64,000 nt of DNA from Sophora flavescens (taxonomy: Eukaryota > Streptophyta > Magnoliopsida > Fabales > Fabaceae), in contig CM061062.1 of assembly GCA_030762895.1 (NCBI GenBank), positions 133,407,104 through 133,471,103 of the forward strand, given 5' to 3'. The notes beneath the pieces were generated by a model, which was not told the DNA's origin, did no database searches, and was given only the letters and a program-made list of their open reading frames with translations. Both the position numbers and the translations under genes were made by a program. Of the stretch, positions 49,779-61,559 are shown in pieces. Every line of letters begins with the position of its first letter. Within the stretch, counting starts at the first letter, position 1.

Positions 49779-51715
49779 TATTTAAAATACTATGTTGCTT
49801 TCAAGATGATCATGGACTTGAGCTCCATAAGTTATTGGATGCTAAAAAGGTCTAAGAGATTGGAAGAATTTAAAGATTTTTATCATAAAAACCCAAGGAT
49901 GGCCAAATCTTAAAGGTTATGGACCTAGGGTGTTTCGTTTTTCATTTTCCAAAGTGATCATGGTTTTGAACTCCTTACTATTAATGGATGCTAAACCAAA
50001 GAGATTGGAAAATTTAAATGTTCCTAGCCTATTTTATTGGTCAAGGCCGAATCTCCATCAAGTGTAACTTGGTGGGATTTTTGTTCAACTTTGTTTAAAG
50101 TAATCATGTTTTAAACTCTTAGCACTTGAGGATCATAAATCCCTAAGTTGCATGTGCTTTGGAAACTTCTAACCCTAAGTTCTTGGTTGAGTTCTAATCC
50201 TTTGAACCTTGTGTCTTGAAACCTAGATTTGCCTCCTAACCAACCTTGAACAACGTCCGCGAAACCGTTTATTTTCTTACATTCTCTTACCTTCTTAAGG
50301 TAAGAGGGGGTTTCCTAAAGATATTCAATAACTGTATGCATGTGTGTAGGTGTTTAACTGGATATTTATATGTTGATTGGACTTACTTGATTATCTAATG
50401 TACTTGAACTGTTGTGCTATTATCTGATGTTGAACTGTACTTGTTCTAAATGATATAATGCATGTATGTGATGAACTGCTTTCAACTGTGATATTAGCTT
50501 TGCACTGATGATATATACTGTTGTTGATTGAAAGTTTGCTAAGCCAGACATGCGTCTGTGCTCAACCATAATAAGGATTAAAAACCTTAATAAGCTTTGA
50601 AGATGAAGGGATTGGTGTTCTTTTCCAAAAGCTCTTTAAACTTAAAGTACTTGTTTTTAAATGTTGAAATGATTTTGGTGTACTAGTGTTATACAAAAGA
50701 AAAATCCTTTTCGAACTATGTGTCTTCAAGTGAAAACTTTCAAGATTATTTGGCAATATCCTATTGGGGGAAATATTTCAAAGATAAAAGAATTTCAAAG
50801 ATGCTTTATAAAAGATTTTCAAAGAAAGGTTTTCCTAAATATTTTAGAAACTTTCCGATAACCTGGATAGGTTATCGAGGATTCGGTTTTGAATTTGTTT
50901 TTCACTGAACGAAAAATAAGTACTTAAGAAAGAGAATCTAGTACGCGAGACGTCGCCTCTAGTATTCAGTGATGTGCACGTGATCTTGAATCAGTGTGAA
51001 TTCGGGACTACAAGTCCTGGTTATGATGTTATGGACTTAGATCCTAATCGCGCTATGTTGGATTGTGTATTCCAACCGCGTGTGATGAACATGATTAAAG
51101 GTGAAGGTTGTTTTCTACGACCACAACCCTTGACTGTGGCCACGGTCTTGGGCATTGTGATTGAGCGTTCGGACTATGAGTCCTATGCTTCTGAGTTTTT
51201 AAGTGATGGGGAAATGATGATTTAAGTCGTTAGCCTTGAGCAGCGACAGTGAAAACAATGAACACAAAGAAATCCTTTTAAATAAAATATTTTCTCATGT
51301 GTATTTCCCCAAGCAGACGTGCTATTGATGATTAAATCAGATACAAGGTGGTATCTGGGAGTCTATCCATGTAAACCGAGTGAAGAGGCACATGTGACGT
51401 TGCCCGTCCTGAGACCTTAATGCATGAGGGTAAGGGGGCAACTACCCGGTGGGCTAGATATTGACCAACTCTAATACTTCTCCAGTGAAAACGATGTTGA
51501 GATCTCATGAGATTAAGTTAGAGCCTGATATTGAAGTGCCATGCATATTTTCGAAAGATTGACTGTGCGGGTTTGATGCCCTTTGATATAACACTGATAT
51601 ATTGTGTATATGCATTATTTAACTGCTTATATAATTCTGTGATGTATGTATCATGTATATGGTTGTTGTGGGATATATCTTATGATGGTATCTCATTCTT
51701 ACAATTATATCAGGT

Positions 51716-51900
51716 CTCTTCGAGTTTTGCTGTAGTACCTTGGTACTCTAGTGCCGATGTTGCAGAGGAGTCTATCTAAGTCAATTGAAGACCTAGTGTT
51801 AGAGGTTGGGATAGTATTCTGTTTGGGGTCTCTCCAATGAATATTTGATAGAATGACCAGCTTAGGAGTATGAGTTGGGTTGTATATCTAAAGGGGTCCG
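51716..51900 (+). pseudogene. WYT-type LTR frame relic
   Basis: Directly after TTACAATTATATCAG the sequence encodes FAVVPWYSSADVAEES and then reaches a stop at 51777; a one-base frame change continues as SKSIEDL. It matches VLWYTSINEAKDFTKSFEDL at 7808 and VPWYTNADVTEEF at 6763. It takes the place in this LTR that the MDP-type ORF takes in element 3. Confidence 0.4.
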
Positions 51901-52255
51901 TGAATGTAGTGTTATATACATTCATCTGAAGTTTAAACTTTTTCTTTCGAAAATGGAAACTTATAGAAATGTTGTATGTCATGGTAACTTCGTTACGAAC
52001 GTGACTTTACGTTTTAAATGTATGTATGATGGATTTCAGAGTTATCCTTATAAAAGAAAATTTTATGCCCCAATTTTCTGACTTAAGAGAAAACAAATTT
52101 TCCGAAAGCAACCAGCAAATTATATTTTAATTTAAATTCCGCATGTGTTACGTAAGTAATGCCCTGAGTGGGGGCGTTACAACCAGCGTTTTAAATAAGT
52201 TTCTTTTCCACAACGGGTAACCATGTGATGTTAGGTTTTAGGGTGTCACATTAGT

Positions 52256-52267
52256 TGGTATCAGAGC
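52256..52267 (+). other. Primer binding site (tRNA-iMet), element 3
   Basis: TGGTATCAGAGC begins six bases after the 5' LTR end at 52250. Confidence 0.93.
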
Positions 52268-52433
52268 TAGTTGAGTCTTTCGGGAATGTTTGGGTTTAGG
52301 TCTGTTGTGTTGAAGTTGTGTTTTTCTCTGTCTGGATGGTGTTTGAATTACTTCTTTGATGTAATGTGTGATAACCCGTGGTTCACATCCCTTTTCTGGC
52401 TGTTATCTGACTGCTTGTGTGGTATAGGTCAGT

Positions 52434-53400
52434 ATGAACCAAAGAGGTGCTCGTGGACGTGGACGAGGCTACGGAGGAATGGATTTCGCTGCCCAAGCGC
52501 TGACTGACGTGGCTTCTGCCATAGCTCTTCAGACGGCTAATGCTGCTACCCAGAACCAACAAGAGCAACAAAGGGCAGAACAAGCTGCAGAGGGAAGGCA
52601 TCTGGACGCTTTCCGACGTCGGAATCCATCGCATTTTGATGAAGACGTGGATCCAATAAAGGCTGATCTTTGATCTGGTACACACTCTAGAGGAATCTGA
52701 GGTACCCTATTCCGTGTTCCAACTAGTGGGCGATGCTGAGTACTGGTGGAAGGGAACCAGGCAGTTGTAGGAGGCTGAGCACCAGGAGATCACCTGGGGA
52801 GTATTTCGTGGCAAGTTTCTTGAAAAATACTTTCCCCAGAGTGTGCGGCGAGGTTTGAATCCCTTGCCAAGTATTTCTGTTTCTTTCAAGACAATCCCTG
52901 TGAGGAATGGAAGGGTGAGCAGTTTGAAGCCGGTCTGCGCTTCAAGATTAAAGAATCGGTATTGCTGTTGGAGATCAGGAACTTCCCAGCACTAGTGGAG
53001 AAGTGCCGGAAAATTGAGATGATGCGTAGAGGAAGGGATAGCAAAGGAAGCGCGGGAGGACCTGTTCATCCTAAGAGCCAGAATCAAGGACATAATTCAA
53101 AATGGAAGCAGAACCTGAGGAACCCGTATCACCGGGCATCTAGCTACAACAAGAAACAACAACAAGCTCGTCCCATTGTTTCAGGGACAGGAAATGGAGG
53201 CCAGAGAAACAACGATCGAGGCCAAGAAAGGAGATGTTTCAGGTGTGGAGATACGAGCCACCTGGCCAATGCTTGCCCAAAGAAGGATTACAAGTGTAAC
53301 AACTGCGACTGCGTGGGACACTTGGCAAAGGAGTGCCATGCACCGAAGAGGGAGCATTCTATCAACCATGCCAGACTAAACAAGCCAACCGTTAAGGGAA
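52434..53400 (+). pseudogene. Ty3/gypsy Gag, element 3 (frameshifted)
   Basis: ATG 52434 opens an Arg/Gly-rich start (MNQRGARGRGRGYGG) and reaches a stop at 52671. The capsid segment continues in another frame from about 52699 (VFQLVGDAEYWWKG, FLEKYFPQSV) with an in-frame TAG, then returns to the first frame near 52851 (RFESLAKYFCFFQDNP). Sequence is missing between these pieces compared with element 2, so small deletions are present. Two intact CCHC knuckles follow at 53235-53276 (CFRCGDTSHLANAC) and 53295-53336 (CNNCDCVGHLAKEC). Gag runs into protease in one frame. Confidence 0.88.
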
Positions 53401-56400
53401 GAGTGTATACCATGAGTGGTGATGAGGCATCGAACTCCGCTGATCTTGTGCAAGGTAAGTGCGACATTGCTGGTAATCTCTTGTCTGTACTTTTCCATTC
53501 AGGCGCAACTCATTCTTTTATTTCGATGGATCGTGTGAAAATTCTAGACTTGCCTGTTTCTTCCTTGCCATATAAACTGATTGTTTCTACCTCAACTACT
53601 AAACCTGTGACTATTAATTATGTTTGCTTAAAATGTCCTATCATCGTTTCGAATAGACATTTCCTTGTAGACTTGATCTGTTTGCCTTTAGTACAGTTAG
53701 ATGTAATCTTAGGCATGGATTGGTTATCTTTCAACCATATCCTAATAGATTGTGCTAATAAAACCTTAATCTTTAGGGAGGAGATTTCTGGATTTTTATC
53801 TGCTAGTCAGGTAAGAGCTTCTTTGAAAGAAGGAGATCAAGGTTACATGTTGTTGTTTTCCTTGGACGTCGAGAGAGAGTTTGACTTGGAATCCGTACCT
53901 GTCGTTCGAGAGTTTCCAGAGGTTTTCCCTGAGGATGTACCTAGATTGACACCTGTTCGGAAGATCGAGTTCGCGATTGAGCTGATTCCAGGCACTGGAC
54001 CAATATCCATGGCACCACATCACATATCGCCATCAGAGTTAGAAACCTTGAAGGACCAACTTGAGGAGATTATGAGGAATGAGTTTATACGACCTAGTGT
54101 GTTAACGTGAGGAGCTCCAGTCCTACTAGTAAAGAAGAAAGATGGAACTGCTAGGCTGTGTGTGGACTTTCGTTAGTTAAACAAAGTCACGATAAAAAAC
54201 ACATATCCTCTTCCAAGGATAGATGATCTTATGGATCAGTTGTGTGGCGCGACAGTGTTTTCAAAGATAGATCTGCGGTCAGGATACCACCAGATACGAG
54301 TAAAAGCAGAAGATGTTCCTAAGACAGTGTTTCCAACATGCTATGGGCATTATGAGTATTTGGTTATTCCGTTTGGAGTGACGAATGCACCTGCTATATC
54401 CATGGACTATATGAATAGGATCTTTCATCCCTTTTTGGATCAGTTCGTAGTCGTCTTCATTGATGACATTCTGATATATTCTCCGGACAAGGAGACTCAT
54501 GTTGAATACCTTAGCATTGTTCTTCAGATCCTGAGAGGGAAGAAGCTCTATGCAAAACCAGAGAAGTGTGAGTTTTGGTTGGATCAAGTTCAATTCTTGG
54601 GTCAAGTAATATCCCACGAAGGAATCGCTGTGGATCCGACGAAGGTCGAGGCTATTTTGGAATGGGAAAAACCGACAACGACAACAGAAATCCGTAGTTT
54701 TGTGGGTTTGGCTGGATACTACAGGAGGTTCATTGAGGGATTTTCTAAGATTGTAGGACCTCTCACCCAGTTGACTCGTAAGGACCAAGCGTTCGTGTGG
54801 ACAGAAGCTTGTGAGAGAAGCTTCCAAGAGCTGAAAAGGAGGTTGACAACCTCATCGGTATTGATCCTACCTGATCCCAAGGAATCTTTTGAGGTTTACT
54901 GTGATGCTTCGTATCAAGGTTTGGGCTGTGTGCTGATGCAAAATCAGAAAGTTGTAGCTTATACTTCGAGGCGGTTGAAGATTCATGAGAGGAACTATCC
55001 GACGCACGATTTAGACTTGGCTGCTGTGGTCTTTGCTTTAAAAATATTGAGACGTTACTTGTACGGGGCTACTTTTAATGTTTTTAGTGACCATAAGAGC
55101 TTGAAGTACCTGTTTAATCAGAAGGAGTTGAATATGCGTTAGAGACGTTGGTTAGAATTCCTGAAGGATTATGACATTCAACTAAAGTATCACCCTGGAA
55201 AGGCGAATGTAGTGGCTGATGCCTTAAGCAGGAAGTCAATTCACGCATCAATGATGATGGTTAAAGAGCAGGAATTGCTAGAACAATTCCACGATCTAAG
55301 TTTGTCAATTGAGAGTACGCCTGGAAAACTGCGTCTGAACAGGACCACCGTGTCAAATGGATTAATGGAGCAGATAAAGGAGAAGTAAGAGACTGATCAA
55401 TATCTGTAAACAGAAAGAGACTTAGTACGTCAAGGAGCTCTGTCAGAGTTTAGAGAAGGAACAAATGGAATCTTGAGGTTTGGCGAGAGAATCTGTGTAC
55501 CTGATGATGCTGAGCCGAGGAAGCTGATTTTAGAAGAGGCTCATAAGAGCAGGTTGAGTATGCACCCAGGAGCCACGAAGATGTATCAAGATCTTAAGAA
55601 GTTGTACTGGTGGTATGGGATGAAGAGAGATGTAATGGAATACATCACTTCTTGTTTGGTATGTCAGAAAGCCAAAGTTGAACACCAGAGACCATCAAGA
55701 ACGTTGCAGTCTTTAGATATTCCAGAATGGAAATGGGATGGAATCTCGATGGATTTCGTGACCAGTTTACCAAGGACTAAGAAGGGTTATGAGGCTATAT
55801 GGGTAATAGTGGACCGACAGACTAAGTCATCTCACTTTTTGCCAATCAATATCAGATACTCTATGGAGAAGTTAACCCAACTGTACAACGGAGAGATTGT
55901 TAGACTGCACGGTGTGCCTTCGAACATTGTTTCAGACCGAGACCCACGGTTTACACCAAGGTTTTGGTAGAGTTTGCAAAAATCGTTTGGAACGAAACTT
56001 AGATTGAGTTCCGCATATCATCCGCAGACTGATGGACAAACAGAAAGGACAACCCAGTCACTAGAGGACTTGCTGAGAGCTTGTGTTTTGGAGGATGTCG
56101 GGGGTTGGGATGAGTCCCTACCATTGATATAATTTATCTACAATAATAGTTTCCATTCAAGCATTGGAATGGAACCTTATGAAGCCCTGTATGGTCGACG
56201 ATGTCGGACGCCTTTATGTTGGTGCCATGTTGGTGAGAGTTTGCTGTTGGGTCCAGACTTTGTGCAGCAAACGACATAAAAGATGAAGATGATCCGGGAG
56301 AAAATGAGGACTACTCAAAGCCGACAGAAGATCTACGCGAACAAGAGACGACGACCTCTAGAGTTTGAGGAAGGCGAACATGTATTCTTGAGAGTCACGC

Positions 56401-56792
56401 CAACGACTGGGATTGGAAGAGTACTAAAGTCCAGAAAGCTTACTCCCAGGTTCATTGGACCCTACCAAATTCTTCATCGTGTAGGTCCAGTAGCTTATAA
56501 AATATCTTTACCACCCTTTCTTTCCAATATCCATGATGTCTTTCATGTCTCTCAATTGAGAAAATACATTCCTGATCCATCACATATCATAAAGCCTGAT
56601 AAAGTATAGTTAAAAGAGAACCCGTCCTTTGAGACTTTGCCGGCATGAATCGCGGATAGGATGACAAAGCAGCTCAGAGGTAAGCAAATTCCTTTGATCA
56701 AAGTCATCTGGAATGAGACTACCGGAGAAGAAACGTGGGAAGCTGAGGAAAATATGAAGTTGCAGTACCCTGAGTTATTTCAAGGTATGTAA
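53401..56792 (+). pseudogene. Ty3/gypsy Pol (PR-RT-RH-IN-chromodomain-like), element 3
   Basis: All parts lie in one frame. At 53496 the protease core reads HSGATHSF, with His where the catalytic Asp should be. RT has FIDDILIYS at 54456, RNase H has VYCDASYQGLG, integrase has HPGATKMY...CLVCQ, MDFVTSL, SDRDPRF and GQTERT, then a C-terminal domain (FRVGP-type, FIGPYQILHRVGPVAYK) and a chromodomain-like end (IPLIKVIWNETTGEETWE). Internal stops are at 54108 TGA, 54174 TAG, 55140 TAG, 55386 TAA, 55407 TAA, 55968 TAG, 56130 TAA, 56277 TAA, 56607 TAG and 56646 TGA; the natural end is TAA 56790. Domain order and the end domain fit the Tekay/Del chromovirus type. Confidence 0.93.
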
Positions 56793-56810
56793 TTTCGAGG
56801 ACGAAATTCT

Positions 56811-56827
56811 TTTTAGAGGGGTAGAGT
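56811..56827 (+). other. Polypurine tract, element 3
   Basis: TTTTAGAGGGGTAGAGT lies directly before the 3' LTR, after the shared TTTCGAGGACGAAATT phrase. Confidence 0.8.
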
Positions 56828-57413
56828 TGTAACACCCTGTTTTTCGTATGCTTCTTTATCAGTAAATACATGCTTTAATGTGTTTATTTTTTATAACATC
56901 CAAAGGATGATTTTATTTAAAATAAAATCATTTTCTTGTGTTGGTTTACCGTATGAAGTCACAGTAAAATTTTCGGTCGAAAATTCGGGCAATAAAATCG
57001 ATGCTGGTTCTCACCGCCATTACAAGTTCTTGGGCTAGAGACCAAATTTTAATTCGTGAATCAGATGGTTAGTGTTTTTTTTGATGTTTTGTGTGTGTTT
57101 GGAGTTTTTCGAAAAATCTTGTTCGGGGCCAAATCTTAGGGATTTCCCGGGTGAAATCATCGGGAAATACAATCGGGGAAGTCATCTGATACGCAATGGA
57201 GCAGAGCATCAAGAGGATGAAGTGACTTGATGTGAAGGTTATGACACACCTCAAAAGGTGAATCATGAATTTTTTTCCAAAATCTCATTTTTTTCATCTT
57301 TCTCTCTCCAATCACATCACATCACCTTAACTCCTTATCCTCTCTACAAGCAACCCACCTTCTTTCTTCTCTTCTTTATTCCTCTCCCAAAACCGTGACC
57401 CACTCCTCACACT

Positions 57414-57423
57414 CTCTATAAAC
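57414..57423 (+). promoter_or_regulatory. Putative LTR TATA box, element 3 3' LTR
   Basis: CTCTATAAAC, same as 40366 in the 5' LTR. Confidence 0.45.
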
Positions 57424-57869
57424 ACTATTCATTTCCACACTTCATCACTTTCCTCCATTTCTCACATTTACACTTTACTACATTTCTTCTTCTTCTTCTT
57501 CTCTCTTACAAAGTTTACATTTTTATCAAGCTTTTCTCTTAGAGTTCTTCATCAAAGTTGTTCATCTTATTAAGGGTAATACTTCTATGTAGTTATTTTT
57601 CAAAGTATCATCTTTTATTTCAAAGTTTTCTTCATATGTCCTTTATGTGCTTTTAACTTCTAAAACCTCTAAAAAATGGTAGAAAACTCCTTTTGAGTTA
57701 AAACCACTTTCTATATTCTTGTATTTACTCATACTATCACATACTAAAAGGTTGTGTAAAACAAAGTTTCCTAACTCCTTTTTCCTAAGGAGGCCGAAAC
57801 CATGTATATATATGGTTTAGGTGAATCTTGTTTCAACTTTTACATGTATGAGTTTGTATTTGAGTCTCA

Positions 57870-58590
57870 TTTCCAAGATGATCATGGACCAAGGCTCCTT
57901 TATGTTAAAGGATGCTATGTCTAAGTGGTTGGAAAGTTTAAAGATTTTTACCCTATTTTTATGTAAAGACCAAAACCAGTGAGTTTTAAGGCAATGGTGT
58001 TTAAGTTTTGTTTTCCAAAATGATCATGGATTAAGACTCCTTGATATAGAAGGATGCTAAGTCCAAGAGATTTGAGAGTTTGAAGATTTCTAACCCCTAT
58101 TTATTGAAAAGGTCGAAACCTTAAATGGTTATGGCAAAGATGTTGAGTTTTGTTTTCCAAAGTGATCATGGACTAAAAAGCTCCTTATGTTAAAGGATTC
58201 TATGTCTAAGTGATTGGAAAGTTTAAAATATTTTCTTGCTTTATTTTCCAATGATGGCCGAATGTAACATTTGACCTAGGATGTGTTATTTTATTTTGTT
58301 TTCCAAGATGATTATGGATTAAAGCTCCTTATGTTAAAGAATGTTATGTCCAAAAGATTGGATGATTTAAAGATATATAACCTCACAACCTTGTTAAGGC
58401 CGAACCTAAGAGTTCATGGTCTAAGACATTTGATTTTTCCATTTTCCGAAATGATCATGGTTTCAAGCTCCTTACTATGTATGGATGCTAACCTAAAGAG
58501 ATTGGAAAGTTTAGAAATTCCTAGCCTATTTACCTATGCTTGGCCGAAACCCTAAGTCAAGTACTTAGAGGGATTTTTAATTCAACTTTG
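57870..58590. repeat. Five-unit LTR repeat, period about 143 bp
   Basis: Each unit has TTTTCCAARRTGATCATGG, then a CTCCTTATGTTAAAGGATGC-like phrase and a GATTGGAAAGTTTAAAG-like phrase. The GATCATGG (or GATTATGG) anchors are at 57880, 58022, 58164, 58310 and 58453, spaced 142, 142, 146 and 143. The 5' LTR has two such units (about 45448 and 45590) and the solo LTR at 48265 has four (49337, 49419, 49808, 49956). Confidence 0.85.
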
Positions 58591-60171
58591 TTAAAAGATT
58601 GTTGTTTATGAACTTCTAGCATTTAAGGATCATAAATCCAAGAGTCGCATAAATTTCGGAAACCCCTAATCCTAGTTTATTGTATGAACCGAACCTATAC
58701 CTTGTGGTTGGTGTTCTCGAGTTGATTTTTTTAACTCGTGATTTTGTGTTGGTAACCTTAGACTTCCATCATCGGAGTAGCGAGGACGTTCGTGAACCTT
58801 CTTTTCAAATCCAAAACTCTTAACTCCGACGTGTGGTAAGAGGGAATTTCCTAAAGATATTAAATAATTGTATGCATGTGTGTATGTGTTTAACTGGATA
58901 TTTATACGTTGATTAAGCTTACTTAGTTATCTAATGTACTTGAACTGTTATGCTATTATCTGATGTTGAACGGTGCTTGTTCTAAATGTTATAATGCATA
59001 TCTGTGGTGAACTGCTTTCAACTGTGATATTAGCATTGAACTGAGAATATATACTGCTATTGATTGAAAGTTTACTAAGCCAGACTTGTGTCTGTGCTAA
59101 ACTATTATAAGGATTAAAAACCTTAATAAGCTTTGAAGATGAAAGGGTTGGTGTTATTTTCCAAAAGCTCATTAACTTGCAGTACTTGTTTTAAATGTTG
59201 AAATGGTTTTGGTGAACTATTGTTATACAAGAGAAAAATCCTTTTCGAACTATGTGTCTTCAAGTGAAAACTTTCAAGATTATTTGGCAATATCCTATTG
59301 GGGATTTTCAAAGATAAAAGTATTTCAATGATGCTTTATAAAAGATTTTCAAAGAAAAGGTTTTCTCCTAAATGTTTTAGAAACTTTCCGATAGCCTGGA
59401 TAGGTTATCGAGGATTCCATTTTGAACTTGATTTTCATTGAACGAAAAGTAAGTACTTAAGAAAGAGAATCTAGTATGTGAGACGTCGCCTCTAGTATTC
59501 AGTAATACGCATGTGATCTTTGATCAATGTTAATTCGAGGCCATGAGTCATATTCATGATGTTCTAAAATGAGAGTCCAATTCTCGAAATCGAGGACAGT
59601 GCATTCTGATTTCGTTGTTGTGGGCTATTGTCCTTATCATGTTAAGTTCAAAACATGAATAAAAGCATAAGTGATTTATATGACCACAACCCTTGACCGC
59701 GGCATCGGTCTCAGGCGTTGTGATTGAGCAACCTAGATACTATGTAATTTTGCATGCAGGAGGCATTGGTAGATCATTCGTCGGCTTTTGGAGTTGTCCC
59801 GATAGTCCCTAGGCTTTTAGAGCCATCTTTTGAGTCTTGGACCCAGTTCCCTATCCCCGGTTTGATGTTTCTTTTTTTCCTGTTTCTTCAGTAGTTGTTT
59901 TAGTGTATGTTGGCCAGTTCGACAAGGCCTGTTTCGTAATCAAACCTAAGATCCCAAGTGGGACAGTTATATTTATATGTATGATGTTTATTTTCATGTT
60001 CTGAGTGTTCATCACCTTTTCTTAACTTCTTTTAACAAAAAAAAATTGAGTACCCTTTTTCAGTAACCCTATGTAGAAGGTTATTTTTCCGAATGCTACC
60101 AGCGTTTTAAATAAATTTCTTTTCCGCAACGGGTAACCATGTGATGCCGGGTTTTAGGGTGTCACAGTTAA

Positions 60172-60747
60172 CACCAACCATCTCTTCTCTCACTACTTTT
60201 GCATCGTACTTATCTGTATATTTAATAGTAAATATACTTTTTTAAAGTAACAATTGCTTTCTATCTGATTAATCATTTATAAATATAATCTAGTTAAAAT
60301 CTAATACTAAATATGTTGTCGTGATCTTTGTGATGATCTGAATTTTTTCTCCTCTCTTGATTTAATTTATTTTTTATTTTTGTTCAGTGTAAGTTAACCA
60401 TCTTTAGAAAATATATTTATCTAGCATATTATTTTTTCTTTCCTCTATAAAATTTATTTGATTTAATTCTCCTATTTTTCTCGTGTAAGTTAAGCATTTT
60501 TGAAAAATATAGCTATCTATTTGAAAATCTATTTGATTCATTTATCCTATTTTCCAGTGCAAGTTAACCATCATTAGAAATATATTCATCAATAATATTA
60601 TTTTTCTCGCTTCAAAATGTATATGAGTTAATCCTATTTTCCGGTGCAGGTCAATATTACATTTAATATTATAATATTTTCTTATATCATACACGAAATT
60701 TCTAAAATTTTAAAGTGTATTAAAAGTGAATTCGAACTATCATTGGG
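60172..60747. other. Intergenic with degenerate tandem repeats
   Basis: Three diverged units carry GTGYAAGTTAACCATC-like words at 60389, 60485 and 60559, with TCCTATTTTYC-like words between. No gene is seen. Confidence 0.65.
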
Positions 60748-61385
60748 TACGGGTGAGCGTGGGACGGGTTATGCTTGTCCCTTTACCCGGCCCTAAACAT
60801 TGATAGGTTCAAATCTTTGAACCCGAACCCGTCCCTAGACCCAAAGGAACCCGATCATATGTGGGTTGGTTTAAGACTGGATCTAAATGGACGGGACCGG
60901 ATTGACCCGAATATAAATAGGTTCTTTGTAAAGAAAATTTCCATGAGTGAGAAAATGTTATTTTTTTTTGTAAGGTAAAATATTAACAAAAGATGCTACC
61001 AAAATGCCACTAATTGATCCAAAATTAGATGTTACAAAATATCAACAAATAAATCATTTTGCTAGATGCTTCATTTATTCTCATGTTACCAAAGTCACAT
61101 TGTTAAAAACAAAATACTCTCATCTAAAAAGATTCTTTCAATGCCATAAAATGCTTCCTAAAAGCCACCAATTGGGATAGTGGGAGACATGAGATGTAAG
61201 AGTAGAAGTTTAGTATTTTACTTCATACTTCTTTTTCAGTGACCGTACGTGAAACATATTCTAGGGAGGGATAAAAGAAGATTTTTATTATATGGGACGG
61301 GTTGGGTAACCCGAAGGTTAACCCAGACCCGAACACCACCGGTTGGGACGGGTTATAGGGTCGGACCGGGTTTTTCACACCCCTA
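60748..61385. mobile_element. Non-autonomous hAT-like element, 8 bp TSD
   Basis: The ends are TACGGGTGAGCGTGGGACGG on the left and, read inward from the right, TAGGGGTGTGAAAAACCCGG. TCATTGGG lies on both sides (60740-60747 and 61386-61393), an 8 bp duplication as made by hAT transposases. Near the ends are repeated ACGGG and ACCCG words in both orientations, as in plant hAT subterminal regions. At 638 bp there is no transposase, so it would need enzyme from another element. Confidence 0.82.
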
Positions 61386-61393
61386 TCATTGGG

Positions 61394-61559
61394 TGCATCA
61401 AAATTCGAATCAAATCTTTTGTGACTCAAATTTGGATATTTAATAATTTTATTTGAAAATATGATATTAGTTGTATTTCAGAGCTTGACATGTGGAAGAG
61501 CATTCAAAAGATTATTCCTTAATGTATATAGTATAGATTTCAAGATACCAGTAAATACA
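61394..61559. other. Short spacer
   Basis: AT-rich, nothing recognised. Confidence 0.5.

Larger units (their letters stand above)
48265..52181 (+). mobile_element. Nested solo LTR, TSD ACCAG
   Basis: It starts TGTAACACCCTGTTTTTCG and ends GTGGGGGCGTTACA. ACCAG occurs on both sides (48260-48264 and 52182-52186), and the 3' LTR of element 3 has the uninterrupted target (CTACCAGCGTTTTAAATAA). Its first 3.4 kb belong to the same family as element 3; its last 0.47 kb do not and instead resemble the LTRs at 7175-8261. It is therefore a mosaic. Confidence 0.93.
39784..60166 (+). mobile_element. Complete Ty3/gypsy element 3 with two nested solo LTRs
   Basis: The element runs from TGTAACACCATG (39784) to GGGTGTCACA (60166) and is flanked by GTTAA on both sides (39779-39783, 60167-60171). 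Its parts are a 5' LTR (39784-52250, interrupted twice), a primer binding site at 52256, gag-pol 52434-56792, a polypurine tract near 56811-56827 and a 3' LTR 56828-60166. Removing the nested LTRs leaves a host element of about 11.9 kb. Gag and pol share one reading frame and carry many stops, so it is dead as it stands. Confidence 0.92.
56828..60166 (+). mobile_element. 3' LTR of element 3
   Basis: It starts TGTAACACCCTGTTTTTCG and ends GGGTGTCACA. It provides the uninterrupted sequence for both nested insertions in the 5' LTR. It has five units of the 143 bp repeat against two in the 5' LTR. It lacks about 1.05 kb, including the MDP-type ORF, at about 59727. Confidence 0.93.

Noticed and set aside
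49387..49913. Frames with repeated CHL/FMPF peptides
   Set aside because: Translations of the ATGTCATTTACTTT minisatellite.
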